DNA of 64,000 bases from Hyperoodon ampullatus (GCA_949752795.1 OX457071.1:77775983-77839982), one strand, 5' to 3'; counted from the stretch's first letter, positions 47,050-60,720 are shown. Numbers and translations are program-made. The notes: generated from the sequence alone by a model not told the origin.

Positions 47050-48720
47050 TTTAAAGGATCAAAATGATACAGTATCTTTTCTAATCACAATGGAATGGAA
47101 TTAGAAATAACAGAAGCATAAATGAAAAATCACAAATAGGTAGAAATTAACACACTTAAACAACCAATGAGTCAAAGAAGAAGTCACTAGGGAAAGTGAA
47201 GAAATACTTTGAAACAAAAAACAAAAACACAACATATCAAAACTTAAGGGATGCAATGAAAGCTGTGCTCAGCAGAAAACTTACTGCTGTTAATGCCTAC
47301 ATTAAAAATCTCAAATCAATAAACAAACTTTACACCTTAAGAAACCAGAAAAAGAGCAAACTAGACTAAAGCTAGTAGAAAAAATGCAGTAATAAAGATG
47401 AGTACACAGATAAACAAAACAGAAAGCAGAAAAATAGAGAAAAAAAAAATAAGTGGTTCCTTGAAAAAATTAAATCTTTAGCTAGACTGACAAAGAAACA
47501 AAATCTCAAATTATTAAAACCAGAAACGAACAGAATTCCCTGGGGTCCAGTGGTTAGGACTTGGCGCTTTCACTGGTCGGGGAACTAAGATGCCACAAGC
47601 CATGCGGTGCGGCCAAAAAAAAAAAAAAAGTAATTGATATGTGAATAGCAGACCAAAAATAAAAAAGTTTAAAAAAAAATCAGAAATGAAAATAAGATAT
47701 CACTACTGATTTTACAGAAATGAATAAGAGAACATTATGAGCAATTATATGCCAACAAACTGTATAACCAAGATAAAATGGACAAATTCCTAATACAAAC
47801 TACCAAAACTGACTCAAGAAGAAATATAAATTCTGAATAGAATTATAACATGCAAAGAGATTGAAGCAGTAATCAAAAATCTCCCAACAAAGAAACCAGG
47901 ACCAGAGGGGTTCACAGGTGATTTCTACCAAACATTTAAAGAAGAATTAACACTGATCATTCTCAAATTCTTCCCAATGATGCTATGCTCAACATCATTG
48001 GTCATTAGGGAAATGCAAATCAAAACCAGGAAACATGTCACATCCATTAGGATGCCTACTATCAAAACAAACAAAAAGTAACATGTATTAGTGAAGAGAA
48101 ACTGGTTGGTTGGTTGGTTGGTTGGTTGGTTGAAGAAACTTGATCTCTTGTGCACTGCTGATGGGAATGTAAAAAGGTGCAGCAGCTATAGAAAACAGCA
48201 TGGAGGTTACTCAAGAAATTAAAAATTGAATTACCGTAAGATTCAGCAATCCAACTCTGGGTATACTATATCCAAAATAACTAAAATCGAGATCTCAAAG
48301 AGACAATTGCATGTTTATGTTCACAGCAGCATTATTCATAATAGCCAAAAGGTAGATGCAACCAAAAGTTCAGCATTAAAAAGAAAGGAAATCCTGTTAT
48401 ATGCTACAGCAAGGATGTACCTTGAGATCACTATGCTAAGTGAAAAAAGATAAACACGGTATGATCACACATAAATGATATAATGTATCTCAAGAAGTCA
48501 AAAATCATACAAATAGAAAGTAGGATGGTGCTGAGGAGTAAATGCGGAATTGTTTAATTGTTATAGAGTTTCGGCTTTTCAAGATGAAAAAGTTCTGGAG
48601 ATCTGCTGCACAATAATGTGAATATACTTAACACTACTGATCTATACACTTGAAAATGGCCAAGATGATAAATTTTATGGTATGTGTTGTTGTTTTTTTT
48701 ACCACAGTTAAAAGTAAAAA
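47050..48720 (+). mobile_element. Old L1 ORF2 pieces
   Basis: L1 ORF2 landmarks in order ('caaccaatgagtcaaagaag', 'caattatatgccaacaaact', 'gggaaatgcaaatcaaaacc', 'acagcagcattattcataat'), with a SINE at 47532. A (GGTT)n run sits at about 48102-48132. Confidence 0.75.
47532..47628 (+). repeat. Short CHR-related SINE with deletion
   Basis: gaattccctggggtccagtg jumps to 'ctggtcggggaactaagatg', then an A tail. The middle with the B box is missing. Confidence 0.85.
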
Positions 48721-48769
48721 TTAAAAAAAAAAACAAAATGAGATACCATTTCACAGCAATGAAGATGGA

Positions 48770-48908
48770 TTGTTTGTTTGTTTGTTTGTTTGTTTTATTT
48801 TGGCTGTGCCATGCGGCATGTGGGATCTTAGTTCCTCGACAAGGGATCAAACCCATGCCTCCTGTTGTGGAAGCACGAAGTCTTAACCACTGGACCACCA
48901 GGAAGTCC
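48770..48908 (-). repeat. Short CHR-related SINE, minus strand
   Basis: A (TTTG)n tail, then 'ggctgtgccatgcggcatgt', ending 'ggaccaccaggaagtccct'. Confidence 0.9.
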
Positions 48909-48917
48909 CTGAATGTT

Positions 48918-49298
48918 TTGTTTTGTTTTAATAAATCTATCTATCTATCTATCTATCTATTTATTTATTTATTTATTGGCTGCGTTGGGTCTTTGCTGCT
49001 GTGCGCAGGCGTTCTCTAGTTGTGCCAAGTGGGGGCTACTCTTCGTTGTGGTGCACGGGCATCTCCTTGCGGTGGCTTCTCTTGTTGCAGAGTACAGGCT
49101 CTAGGTGCACTGGCTTCAGTAGTTGTGGCATGTTGGCTCAGTAGTTCTGGCACGTGGGCTCTAGAGTGCAGGCTCAGTAGTTGTGGCGCACAGGCTTAGT
49201 TGCTCCACGGCATGTGGGATCTCCTGGACCAGGTCTCAAACCCATGCCCCCTGCACTGGCAGGCAGATTCTTAACCACTGCGCCACCAGGGAGGCCCT
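48918..49298 (-). repeat. CHR-type SINE, long form, minus strand, (CTAT)n tail
   Basis: Starts with (CTAT)n/(TTTA)n, then 'ggctgcgttgggtctttgct', ending 'gcgccaccagggaggccct'. ctgaatgtt lies on both sides. Confidence 0.93.
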
Positions 49299-49309
49299 GA
49301 ATGTTATTT

Positions 49310-49960
49310 TTTTAAAAAGGAAAATAACAAGTCCTGGAGAGACATACAAAAATTAGCTATATGTAGAATTAACATATGAGCAGTCAATTCCACGTCTAGA
49401 TTTATTTATATACATATATACAAAAGAACTGAAAGCCAGGACTCAAATGGATACCAATGTTCACAGCAGTCTTATTCGCAATGACCAAAAGGTAGAATGA
49501 GCCCAAGGGTCCATCAACAAATGAATGGATAAACAAAATGTAGGCATACAATGGAATATTATTCAGTCCTAAAAAGGAAAGAAATTCTGATATATGCCAC
49601 AACATAGATGAACCTTGAAAACATGCTAGGTGAAATAAGCCAGGCATAAAATGGCAAACATTTTAAGATTCTACTTATTTAAGGTACCTACCATAGGCAA
49701 TTTCATAGAGACAGAAGGTAGAAGAGAGGTCACTAGGGGCTGTGGTAAAGAGGCACCAGGCATTATGTTTAATGAGTATGACGCTTATGTTTGGGAATGA
49801 TGAAAAGGCTCTGGAAATTAACAGTGGTGATTTTTAAGAAACACTTATGAATATACTTAATACCACTGAACTACACATTTTAAAAAAAGGTAAAAATGGT
49901 AAATTTTATGTTAATACATTTTACCAGAATTTTTTCTGAAAAAGAAAATAGAAGACACCT
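49310..49960 (+). mobile_element. Old L1 ORF2-end fragment
   Basis: Signatures 'ccaatgttcacagcagtctt', 'ggtccatcaacaaatgaatg' and 'acaatggaatattattcagt'. Confidence 0.7.
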
Positions 49961-49999
49961 CTATGGGGGGAAAAAATACCAAACATACAACAATGATTA

Positions 50000-51900
50000 A
50001 CTACAAAGGAAATATTTGCGACTCATATCCTAAAAAAATGAAGACAAAGAGGTCCTACAATCAATGAGATAAACCAACAACCAGTGAGGATAAAGGACCA
50101 AAAAAAAGTGAACAGCGTTCACAAGAAAAGAAAATACAGATGTCTCTTAAATATATGAAATATTTAAGAGAAATCCAAATTAAAACGCCAATAAAGGGCC
50201 ACCAATTTTCTCCTAACACACTGACAAAAATCAAAAGGTTTAACTGTGTACTCTCATAGTGTAAATCAGTGTAAACTGGTACAACTTCTACTGACAGCAA
50301 CTCAAAAAAATATTTCTTTGACCAAGCAATTCCACTTCTAGACATTCTTCCTACAGATATATCATCTTATGTTTTTAAGAACAAAATGTAGAAAGACATT
50401 CATTGTAATGTTAAAAGACTGAAACACCCTAAATGTCTCTCAATAGACAACTGATAAAATGAATGACAATAAAGACAAACAGTGAAACATCAGGCAGCCT
50501 TGGAAACAACTGAGGCAGCTCTCAACATACTTCCACACTAATATGGAACCACCTCTCCCATAAAATAAATGCAAGCAAGGCACCTAACAACAGATAAACA
50601 CACGCACCATGAGCACACGCACACATGCACAGAATAACTCTACATAAACAGCCAAGAAAACGACAACAGTGGTTTGCTTCTAAGGAAGAGAACTGTGTGG
50701 ATGGAGAGGGGGGAGTCTTCCTTTTTTTTTTTTTTTTTAACTTTCTACCCTTTTTACCTTTTAAATTTGGTACCATATGTATCTAATCTGGTATTTAGTT
50801 AGGATTTCACTGAATTTAGAGATATTTGAAGACAAAAATATTAATTTTTTTACATTATTGAAGTCTTCCCATCCAGATATATGTAAATCTGTCCATTCTG
50901 GTTTTCTCGTATGTCCTACTGTATTATTTTACAATTTCCTTCATAAAAGTCTTGCATATTCATTATAATTGCTCCTATTTCTTGCAATAGTGAAATGGAT
51001 TTTTCCCATTACATTATAAAATGTTTACATAGCAAAGAAGCACCATAAATAAGGTATAAAAATTTACAAAAGATATATATTATGTTATATATAATATATA
51101 ATGTGTATATATATTTGTAATCGATATAACAAGAACTGATATCCATACTTTAGAAAGAACATAAATTAAATTGACAAAACTTTAACTATTTGAGAGCATC
51201 CAGTATTGTCAAGAATGTGGAGAAACTAGTAGAAAGGGTAGTCAGTACTGTGGTCCAGTGGAAGGCAATTAGGCAGTACCTATAAAAACATGTAATATGC
51301 ACATACTGACTCAGTAATTCCTGTTCTCCAGAATCTCCCCCAGAGAAAACACACATGAACCCAAAGAAACTACTACACGTATATTTCATGCAGAATTTTA
51401 TATATAACAAAAAATTCCAAATAGACTAACTGTCTACCGACAGAATAGCTAAACTGTTAAATCCATGTCATGAAGTATCACACAACAGTTTGAAGAGACC
51501 TTTACGTACTAACTCAGAAAAATGTTTAAGACATACCACTAAGTGAAAAAAGCAAGTTGCAAAAAGATACATATACATGTTTTTAAAATGCACGTATAAA
51601 TTTACTTTATTACTCTTATAGGTACATGTCAGCATATGCACAAAAAGGATTTGTAGTAATACACACTAAACTGATGCTACCACTAACCTCTGGGGAGTGA
51701 GCAAAGGGGACAGGGGTCAGTGACAGATGAACACAGATTATGACCTCTGCATACAACCTCATGCTGCTTACCATCTAGCCACGAAATCATTTTATAACAT
51801 CTTTATCAGAGATCCACAACAATGCTACTCTGGCTTTAGAAGCTGACAGGAATCATTTAATTAACATACTAAAAATCCATTCAAGGGCTATGACAGCGTC
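50000..51900 (+). mobile_element. Decayed L1 fragments
   Basis: L1-like stretches near 50030-50490 and 51180-51800 (for example 'ccagtattgtcaagaatgtg'; 'gaccaagcaattccacttct'), separated by an AT-rich part at about 50730-51130. Very diverged. Confidence 0.5.
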
Positions 51901-52351
51901 TAAACAAAAACCTCTTTTGATCTAGTAAATTAATTAATTAATTGATTGATTCAGGTTAGCTCTAGGGCACAGAATTTCTGGGGTAAGGAATAATCTCTTC
52001 TTTCCCATAGGACCAAACTTTAACTGCAATGTACTTTCAAGTAATTTTAACTTTCTTTAGGGATCTCATCCACTCCCATGATTTTAACTAATACCTCAAC
52101 GTCCCAGAGTCCTTAATTTATCTCAGTCAAGATGTTTCACAGCCCCAACTGCCTACTCCCTACGTCTAGTTATTCAAGCTCCTTCACTCTTTATCTGCCC
52201 CTCCGCCGCCGGTCTCTGCCATCTGGGGATCTTATGTGTCTAGCTACTCATACCAGAAGTCTGGAGGCCTTAATTTCTTCTCCTTTCTTCACCAACAGCC
52301 ATGCCATCCCCAATTCCTATCCTACTTCCCAAATAAATCTTGAAACTGTCC

Positions 52352-52357
<6 letters not shown>

Positions 52358-52382
<25 letters not shown>

Positions 52383-52574
52383 GTGGTACGCGGGCCTCTC
52401 ACTGTTGTGGCCTCTCCCGTTGCGGAGCACAGGCTCCGGATGCGCAGGCTCAGCAGCCATGGCTCACGGGCCCAGCCGCTCCGCGGCATATGGGATCCTC
52501 CCAGACCGGGGCACGAACCCGTATCCCCTGCATCGGCAGGCGGACTCTCAACCACTGCGCCACCAGGGAGGCCC
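52358..52574 (-). repeat. CHR-type SINE, young, minus strand
   Basis: A T-run, then the reverse of the compact body. The exact duplication gaaactgtccactttt lies at 52342-52357 and 52575-52590. Confidence 0.96.
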
Positions 52575-54011
52575 GAAACTGTCCACTTTTAACCATCTCT
52601 TCTGACACTCCTCTAGCCCTAGAAATTCATTACCATTTTTCTGTTGGATTACTGACGTCACCTACTATATTCCCCAGACTAGCTAAAGATCTTTTTAAAA
52701 ATTAAATCAGACTACATCAATTGCTTCTTCCGTGGCTTTCCAGTCTACTTCCGTTATAAGACTCCTGACTGATCCGACCCTGCCTTCAGGGCAGGCTCAG
52801 TTCCAGCACCACTCTTCCCACCTTGCTCATTAAGCTTCTGCTGAACTAATGCTACCACATGACCCTCTATCATATAGAACTGAGACTTGTGACCTGCTCT
52901 AATACACTGATTAGTAGAATTCAAACATTAATCAGCTGAAGACTTTGGCAACATAAGGATAGGGAAGCAATTATCGAAAATGTTGACTGTTGGTAACAAT
53001 ATATATGCAAAATTATTAGTATGATGAGCAGGAAAAATCATCATGGGATTATGGGGGAACTTACACTTTCTATGTCACATACTTCTTTATTACTTGATTG
53101 CAAGGGCACATTTTATCTTTATAACCAAAATATTAAGAACTATCCTTTCTGATATGCATACAACTACTCATTTCTGTAGGTCACCGATTACGCTTCATTG
53201 TTTACAGTTATTCGTTTACATGACAGTCTCCACAAACTGAACACTGAGAATCTACCTAAAAAAATCACAGATTACGCATTTCCTAATTGATTTCTTCTTT
53301 TTAAGGGTTTTAAAGCCCAGGCTTAGTTTATAAGTTTGTATTCTATTTCACATGCCAGCAAGAATCCCTGAAGATTTTGGAAAGTGAGTGATGTGATCAG
53401 ACTGGGCTTTAGGGAAAATTAATCTGGCTGTAGACTGGGGAAAGAAATAGGATGAAAGTGCCTTGTAAATATAACTCCCACTTTCTAACAAAATAGACTA
53501 AGGTCAAAGTACAAAACAAAACAGGAGAGGGCTAAGTACCTTAGGAAATAAGGATACATAAAGGTCTCCATATTTGAATCTAATGAGGGGAAGTGAAGTA
53601 GATCATCACAAGTATGAGACAATGTTAAGTTCAAAGTCCCAGAAGTCAATAGAGTTTCAAGGAATATAATAAATTTCAAATCTTACATAATTAAGACCAA
53701 AAAAAAGGCACCTAAGATTTGAAAATTAAGTCACTAGTGACCTCAAAACAGCAGATTTGGTATAGTGTTGAGAGTGCGAATCAGTGAGTTTCTTTGGAAA
53801 AGTACAGGAAAAGGAAGTTTGGGAAAGGTGCAGAGATTCTGGAAGAGAGAGCATGTTAGCACACTTAAAAGACTAATGAAGGAGCCGTCAGAGAGAAGGC
53901 TGTGAACAGGAACATAATTCCTTCTATCGCATGAGCATTCACTGAGTGTACTATCCCAGTGGTGGCAACAAGTTCATGATGTTTGCTCTATATAAATAGG
54001 GAAGAACTGTA

Positions 54012-54185
54012 GCTGCTGTTAATTGAGCACCTACTATTGGCCAATCACTCTGTATTATTTTTAACCCACCTCACAGCAATCTCAAGAAAGCAGGCAGTAC
54101 TATACTTATTTGTCGTATGAGTAAATTAAGGCTTAGAGATTAAATGACTTACCAGAGACCACAAGTTGGTAAATGGTGGAGCAAA
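54012..54185 (-). repeat. MIR SINE, minus strand
   Basis: 'attgagcacctactattggc', then 'cacctcacagcaatctcaag' and 'gatgagtaaattaaggc'-like order match reversed MIR. Confidence 0.82.
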
Positions 54186-54801
54186 AATGGTTTTTAACGG
54201 TTTTACTGAGGCATAATTTATGTAAAATAAAATTTATTTTAAGTGAAATTTGATAATTTTCAGCAAATTTCTTCCATGATCTCACCAAATTCAAAAGTTT
54301 AATAAAATCTGGATACGCCTCATATAAATACAGCAAAATTAGACTTACAACATAGGATGCCTTTTCCAGATACTGTGTGGTAATTTTTCTCTTTTTTAAT
54401 GCAAAAGAAAGTTAGGAAAGGCAAATGAACACTTAAGTCCAAGAGGAAGATAGGATGAAAACAGCTGGGCAAGGACATCAAGCATGGAAAACGTGATTAT
54501 ACAAATGAAGACAACAAGGAATAGTGGTAGTCAGGAGCTTGTGTCATGGAAGAAAAAGACCAACTTCAACACAAGCTTTGATGGGCAACTAAAACTGTTT
54601 GCAGATATAGAATGTAATGACTTCCTGGAAACAGGACTTCACAGTATTAAAACAGACATACAAAAATAAACATAGAAAGTGAGACAATATTCATAGTAAT
54701 TAAAGTTGTAAAGCTAAAACAAGTTTAATTTTAAAGCGACAAATTTATATAACTAATTAAAACAAGAGCAAATTTTTCATTACTTCAAAACAAACAAACA
54801 G

Positions 54802-55085
54802 GACTTCCCTGGTGGCGCAGTGGTTAAGAATCGCCTGCCAATGCAGGGGACACGGGTTCAATCCTGGTCCAGTGGAGCAACTAAGCCCGTGAGCCACAAC
54901 TACTGAGCCTGAGCTCTAGAGCCAGTGAGCCACAACTACTGAGCCCGCGTGACACAACTACTGAAGCCCGCACGCCTAGAGCCCGTGCTCTGCAATGAAG
55001 AGTAGGCCCCACTTGCCCCAACTAGAGAAAACCCGCGCGCAGCAACGAAGACCCAGCGCAGCCAGAAATTAATTATTTTTTAAGA
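54802..55085 (+). repeat. CHR-type SINE, long form with deletion
   Basis: Head ggacttccctggtggcgcag. It lacks the 'ggaagatcccacatgc' segment (cctggtccagtggagcaac) and has the rest of the long body. Confidence 0.91.
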
Positions 55086-55805
55086 AAAGAATTTAGGGAA
55101 AAAAACAAACATGCAAACATGAACATACAAGAATTCAGATACCACATGGAGGGCCAGAAATAATCAAAATAAACTAAAATAATTAAAATAAAACAAGCTT
55201 CAAAGAAAAAAATACCAATAGAAATCTAAAACAAAAAGACAAGATAAAAATTTCATTTAACCTAAATTTTCACTTCCACTCTAACATTTCTTTACTTCCA
55301 CAGAACTGGAAACAAAATTCACTAATCTGATAATCATTGGGGCCACCCCAAATGAGCATTAGCACCAAAGAAACTGCTAGCCAACATTAACAGAACACAT
55401 CTTTTCTGACTACCTGATATATAATAGATAGTATACGATACACAATTTGTTGAATAAATGATTTCCACAGTGCCCTGATTACCCTGAACTACTCTCAGTC
55501 TGGTCCAGCTCAATAGTCCAAGAAACACCACTCTTCCTAGGCAAAAGATATACCTCTTTGAAAAGAATGATTATGAAACTGTTCCAGTATTACAAACTTT
55601 CTTTAATGTTTTTAAGTTACAAAACCATAATTTCAGATTAAATTCTTACGATTAATAAAGGAATCTAGGTTACTACAGAAAAAGTCACATATACATGGCA
55701 CTGCTATAAAGTAAAACAACTGAATAATTTGTTTCATTGTATTAGTCACATTTTATAAACTTTCTTCTGTCTGAAACCTCTAACTGTGCATCACAATTTA
55801 CTTAA

Positions 55806-55916
55806 AATTGGCCATGCTGCGCAGCATGTGGGATCTTACCCCCATCAGGATTCACACCCACAGCCCCTGCAGTTGAAGCACGGAGTCTTAACCACTGGAC
55901 CGCCAGGGAAGTCCTA
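55806..55916 (-). repeat. Short CHR-related SINE, minus strand
   Basis: 'ggccatgctgcgcagcatgt' to 'ggaccgccagggaagtcct', reverse of the short form. Confidence 0.88.
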
Positions 55917-58155
55917 AGTATTTCTCTTATCCAATCAAAATGTATAGTTAGAAAACAAAATGTTTATTGCAAGAACTATAACAGATCCTTCCCAAAAATT
56001 TTAATGAGGTTGCAACAATTAATCCTATTCCTAGTAAATTTATCTTAAATCACAGTTTAATATCAGAATCACACTAAAATATTTAATAATTTAAGGATAA
56101 AATACTTTAAATTCACAAAAACAAATCTGACCTTCAAATTCACTAGGAACAGAGAGAGACAAATATCTAGAACCCTCTGGAGAAGAGAAATCTGACCCTT
56201 GGCAGCCTATTGATATTAAAGAGAATGGCTGAAATTCTCTAACAATAATTTGGTAACTCTTCAAGAAAGATAAAAACAAGATCACATTAATAACACAAAT
56301 ATGTGAAAGTTTGTTTTTTTTTTTAAAGCCAGGACTATCAAATATTTATCCTAATATCCAAAGTTTACTCTTAAATCATTTCTTGAAGTAGTAAACATGA
56401 ACACTTATGGGACACTGATCAAATCAGTAAAAATAAAACCTCCAACAGTCATACCCTTCTTTCAACTTAAAGACCCCAAATTTTTCTTAAATTTTATTAC
56501 TTGTAATTTTCAACGGACTGCTATGAAGTTAAAAATAAACTAGAACTAAGAACAAATCCCAAACTAGTCATGTGAGCAAGCAATTCAGCAAACCTCTCTA
56601 CACATTTTAACTCTAGACTTTTCAATAGTTACCAAAAATTTATTCTGCAGTTACAAAGTGCTTCAAGTGTTGGGTAAAACTTGATCCAAAAAATTAATAC
56701 GTTTAAAAATATGCAATAAAACAACAGATATGCTCAAATGTGCTGTAATCCAACTTTTAACACACTTCAAGATGACCAACTTATCTTGTTACTAAGTTGT
56801 GTTTAGTGCTGGCCTTCATAATTCTCTTCTCATTACTATTTTAATAACAGAAACCTAAGATTACAAAAGTGACTTGTTTAAAAAACAGGTTACAGATATA
56901 AAAATTTGCAATTCCAACTACGTAAAACAATTTTCTTGCTGGTAAACAACCAAAATAAAAAATAAAAAACTACAGTTGTTACCCAGAGCCCCATAGTTCA
57001 AAATTACTGATTTATCTAAAAGCAACTTTTCTCAGTGACAACTTTATGGTTCTTACATACTGGAGTTGTCCATAAGAACTCTGAGATTTCATTAGCTTTA
57101 GAAGTCCTGTTCAATTCTAAAATCCCAATTCTATGCTCTGACAGGAACAGAAAAAAATTAACCAACTGAAATGAAAAAATGGAAAATGCATGGAATCAAT
57201 ACAATCTCTCTGTGTACTTGTTTCCTAACTTAAAATGCCCTACATAAAATACTGTTAGATAATCCAACGGGAGAAAGCACTTGGGTTTAGGCTCATCTTG
57301 CATTGCCTAAAAAAAACACATGCAAGTTGAATAAGCCAAAGTCCTCCTAGAGTAAGTGTTATTCAATATAATAATATATGTGTGAATAATATTGTTAATG
57401 GGGCAGACAGACATGAATGCCTAGAAAAAGATATAAAATTTCTAATTATACCACACCTTTTGACAACAAAGATAGAGTTCCGGCATTCATACACATTCTT
57501 TCCATCACAGTAATAACACAGCATCTGACTAAAGGTGAAGATTCATTTTGTCTCAAGTACATTAAGTTTAGGCACTTTTGTACCTCAAACAAGGGCAACA
57601 TACATTAAAACTTTTAAAGATATGAACACTGTTGTACAAAGATGGTATGTCAAGCTCCATATCCACACAAAAGTCTGAAAACATTCGTTGTCAGCATCTG
57701 TGTGACATCTGAGTGATCCAGAGATGTCCCACCACATGAGGTACAAAACTCCAGCCCATGAGATTATATAAGCAGAACATGGAAAAGCAGGGACCACTCT
57801 CTCTTTCCCTCAACTGTTTAAAAGGACAATGGGAGGAATACATACTATTAAGGATGCATTAAAGAAAGGTACCATAAATATGTGAAGTATTTTTAAATTT
57901 CAAAATACTTTTAAGTACATCTAAAAGCACCTAACTCACATTAAGTGTGCAATAAATTTAAGTATAATAAAGAACTTTGATTTAATCAATGTCAATTTAA
58001 AATTGTCAGCTTATCTTCATCTTATTGTCTGGCCCATTAAAGCACCATTAGTTGGTGTTTTTAAGTAAAAGACTTTTTAATTCTGAGCTAAATCATTAAG
58101 GAAAACAAGAACTACATCCCTTCAAAAAATGGGGGGGGTCAGGGGGTAGCAGTTG

Positions 58156-58473
58156 AAAATCCATGTATAGGGAATTCCCTGGCGGTCCAGCAGTTAGGAC
58201 TCCAAGCTTCCACTGCAAGGGGCACAGGTTTGATCCCTCATGCATGGAAAGAGGGAAGGACGGAAGGAAGGACGGAAGGAAGGAAGGGGGGAGGGGGAGG
58301 GAGGAAGAAAATCCATGTATAGGGAATTCCCTGGCGGTCCAGCAGTTAGGACTCCAAGCTTCCACTGCAAGGGGCACAGGTTTGATCCCTCATGCATGGA
58401 AAGAGGGAAGGACGGAAGGAAGGGCGGAAGGAAGGAAGGGGGGAGGGGGAGGGAGGAAGAAAATCCATGTATA
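58156..58473 (+). repeat. Tandem duplication (2 x 152 bp) of a SINE head with its target site
   Basis: Each unit starts aaaatccatgtata, followed by a short SINE head (gggaattccctggcggtcca) and a GGAA/GGGA tail. Unit 1 is 58156-58307 and unit 2 is 58308-58459; a third partial aaaatccatgtata closes the array. I see one base of difference between the units. Confidence 0.95.
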
Positions 58474-58476
58474 ACT

Positions 58477-58612
58477 TATAGCTGGTCCTTCCTGTTACTG
58501 AGTTCCTCCGTATCCACAGATCCAACTGCCTGCAGATGGTGTAGTACTATTGAAAAAAATCTGGGTATAAGTGGACCAACAATTCAAACCTATGTAGTTC
58601 AAGGATCAACTG
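58477..58612 (-). mobile_element. Tigger2-type DNA element fragment
   Basis: The end reads, in reverse, 'cagttgatccttgaactaca'; also 'tgggtataagtggacc' and 'gtatccacagatccaactgc', typical of Tigger-family termini. Confidence 0.65.
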
Positions 58613-59216
58613 TATTAGAAAGAACCATGGTTTTCATTGGTATACATGTGTTGACATTACAGGAAAGTCCTGATTATATATTTTGTATGTCCTCATCTCC
58701 AAATGTTTACTTAACCAATCAACCTTCCCCCATCAACATCACAAATAAGAACAAAGGAAAAAACTTTATAAAGGTAAATCTTTTGTGAAAATATGGGGTG
58801 ATAAAATAAGCATTGCCCATCTAGTTGAAAGATCTAATCCTTGATCCATTATATCTGAATGATCTAATGCCTGAAAAGAGCTTTAAACTCATTACAGAAG
58901 TTACAGTCATTCAAGTTACAGTATTTAGGAAACAATTATAGATACTAAATTGCACAGACACACTGAAAAAAGAGAATATATTATTTGTTTCAAACAGACC
59001 CTGTTAGTTTTAAGGCAGTCAAATAATCTAATTGATAACTGTGGTACTATTTTTTTAAAAGGTACTCAGTAAGAGTTAAACATTTCGTATTTATTTACCC
59101 ACTGTTCTCCATGAAAACAATATATGCTGAGAAAATTGTAACCTTCAATTTTTTTCAGTTTCAATTTCTAAATTTGTAAAACAAGCATATTATACACTTT
59201 AAAACAGGACAACATG

Positions 59217-59379
59217 TGGGACTTCCCTGGCAGTCCAGTGGCTAGAACTCCAAGCTGCCAATGCAGGGGGCGTGGGTTCAATCCCTGGTGGGGGAACTAA
59301 GATCCCACATTCCACCCCCGCCCCCTCGTGGCCAAAAACTAAAACAAAATAAAATAAAATAAATAAAAAATTTAAAAAT
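59217..59379 (+). repeat. Short CHR-related SINE
   Basis: Head gggacttccctggcagtcca with an (AAAAT)n tail. The exact target aaaacaggacaaca lies at 59201-59214 and 59380-59393. Confidence 0.93.
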
Positions 59380-59394
59380 AAAACAGGACAACAC

Positions 59395-59560
59395 AGTTGC
59401 TGAACTTAGGCCTGTAATCAAACTGGTTAAGTTCAAATCCTTACTTTACCAAATACTACTACCTAGCTATCTGCCTATGCCTCTGTTTCCTCCTCTACGA
59501 ATTAGGAATAAAAAACACCAGGTTTTCATGAGGATTAAATTACTTAATACATGTTAAAAA
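59395..59560 (+). repeat. MIR SINE, interrupted at its 3' end
   Basis: 'gttaagttcaaatccttact', then 'gcctatgcctctgtttcctc' and 'gaggattaaattacttaata' in MIR order, followed directly by a young SINE. Confidence 0.78.
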
Positions 59561-59569
59561 TTAGTCTGG

Positions 59570-59758
59570 GGCTTCCCTGGTGGCGCAGTGGTTGAGAGTC
59601 CGCCTGCCGATGCAGGGGACGCGGGTTCGTGCCCCAGTCCGGGAGGATCCCACATGCCGCGGAGTGGCTGGGCCCGTGAGCCATGGCCGCTGAGCCTGTG
59701 CGTCCGGAGCCTGTGCTCCGCAATGGGAGAGGCCACAACAGTGAGAGGCCCACATACC

Positions 59759-59786
<28 letters not shown>
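59570..59786 (+). repeat. CHR-type SINE, young
   Basis: Near-consensus compact body with an A tail of about 30. The exact duplication aaaaattagtctgg lies at 59556-59569 and 59787-59800. Confidence 0.96.
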
Positions 59787-59793
<7 letters not shown>

Positions 59794-60703
59794 AGTCTGG
59801 ACATGTGTTGATAATTATAGAATGTAAATGATAGGTACAAAGAGGTTCAATATACTATTCTCACTCATAAATTTGAAAGTTTTCATAGTTAACTTTTTAA
59901 AAAAGCTTAGCTTACTATAGTGCTGGCATACAATAAGGGCTCAATGCATGCTGTTTTTATTACCCTGCAGGCTATTTGCCAAGAGTAAAGGAAATAATAC
60001 ATGAAAGTGCCTCAAGTAGTGTTTGTTTCATACAAGTTGCCATCCTCACATCATCCTTCACAATCAGTATGCAATCAGTATGTTCATCATCAATTATTTT
60101 TTGACCCATTTGGGACTTAATATTTAAGCAGGAGCTACTATACTCATGACTCACCTCTGACAGAGATCTGCAAGTTACCATACCAACTGTCAGGAGGCTC
60201 CAGAGATACAATTTTCTAGGATGTTAAAATTCACTGATATTTTGTAACTAATTTCAATTGATGGAAAATGACTCGTTATGGTTACCTTAGTGTCTCGCAC
60301 ATTCCAAGACTACCTTAAAACCAACAAATTGCAAGCAATAAACGATAACCCTCAGATAACACGTTCAAGAACAACTCGAGTGAAGACTAAGCATCACAAA
60401 ATATGGGGGACTAAGAGTAACCACAGCAGCGGACTGGTCTCACCAGCACACTAGCTGGTAAACTAAGAGAACTGGAGGAGTGGACCTCATGCCCTTTCCT
60501 AAGCAAACACATCAAAGACATCTACCAACTCATGAACCCCAAGGGTCAAAATTTGTGTTTTACGTCGTACACACAGAGTTAAATCCGTCTTTCTGTTCCT
60601 CCAACCCCTTCAATCAATTCTCCATTGTAAAGGAAGAGAAAGTGTTAAAGATGGTTGCACACCGAGCATCAGAAACGCAACAACTTCACTTCCCGCCCTG
60701 GAA

Positions 60704-60720
60704 CTCTAGAGGGCGCCAGC
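60704..60720 (+). promoter_or_regulatory. CTCF-like motif near the promoter
   Basis: ctctagagggcgccagc resembles the CTCF core, in a GC-rich block about 1.3 kb downstream of the proposed start. Motif evidence only. Confidence 0.35.

Noticed and set aside
58194..58397. Frames with SFLPSFLPSFPLS repeats
   Set aside because: Translation of the GGAA-rich tail of the duplicated SINE.
1120..59786. tRNA genes suggested by the A and B boxes of the SINE heads
   Set aside because: The boxes belong to tRNA-derived SINEs; no complete cloverleaf or anticodon arm is kept and target duplications flank the elements.
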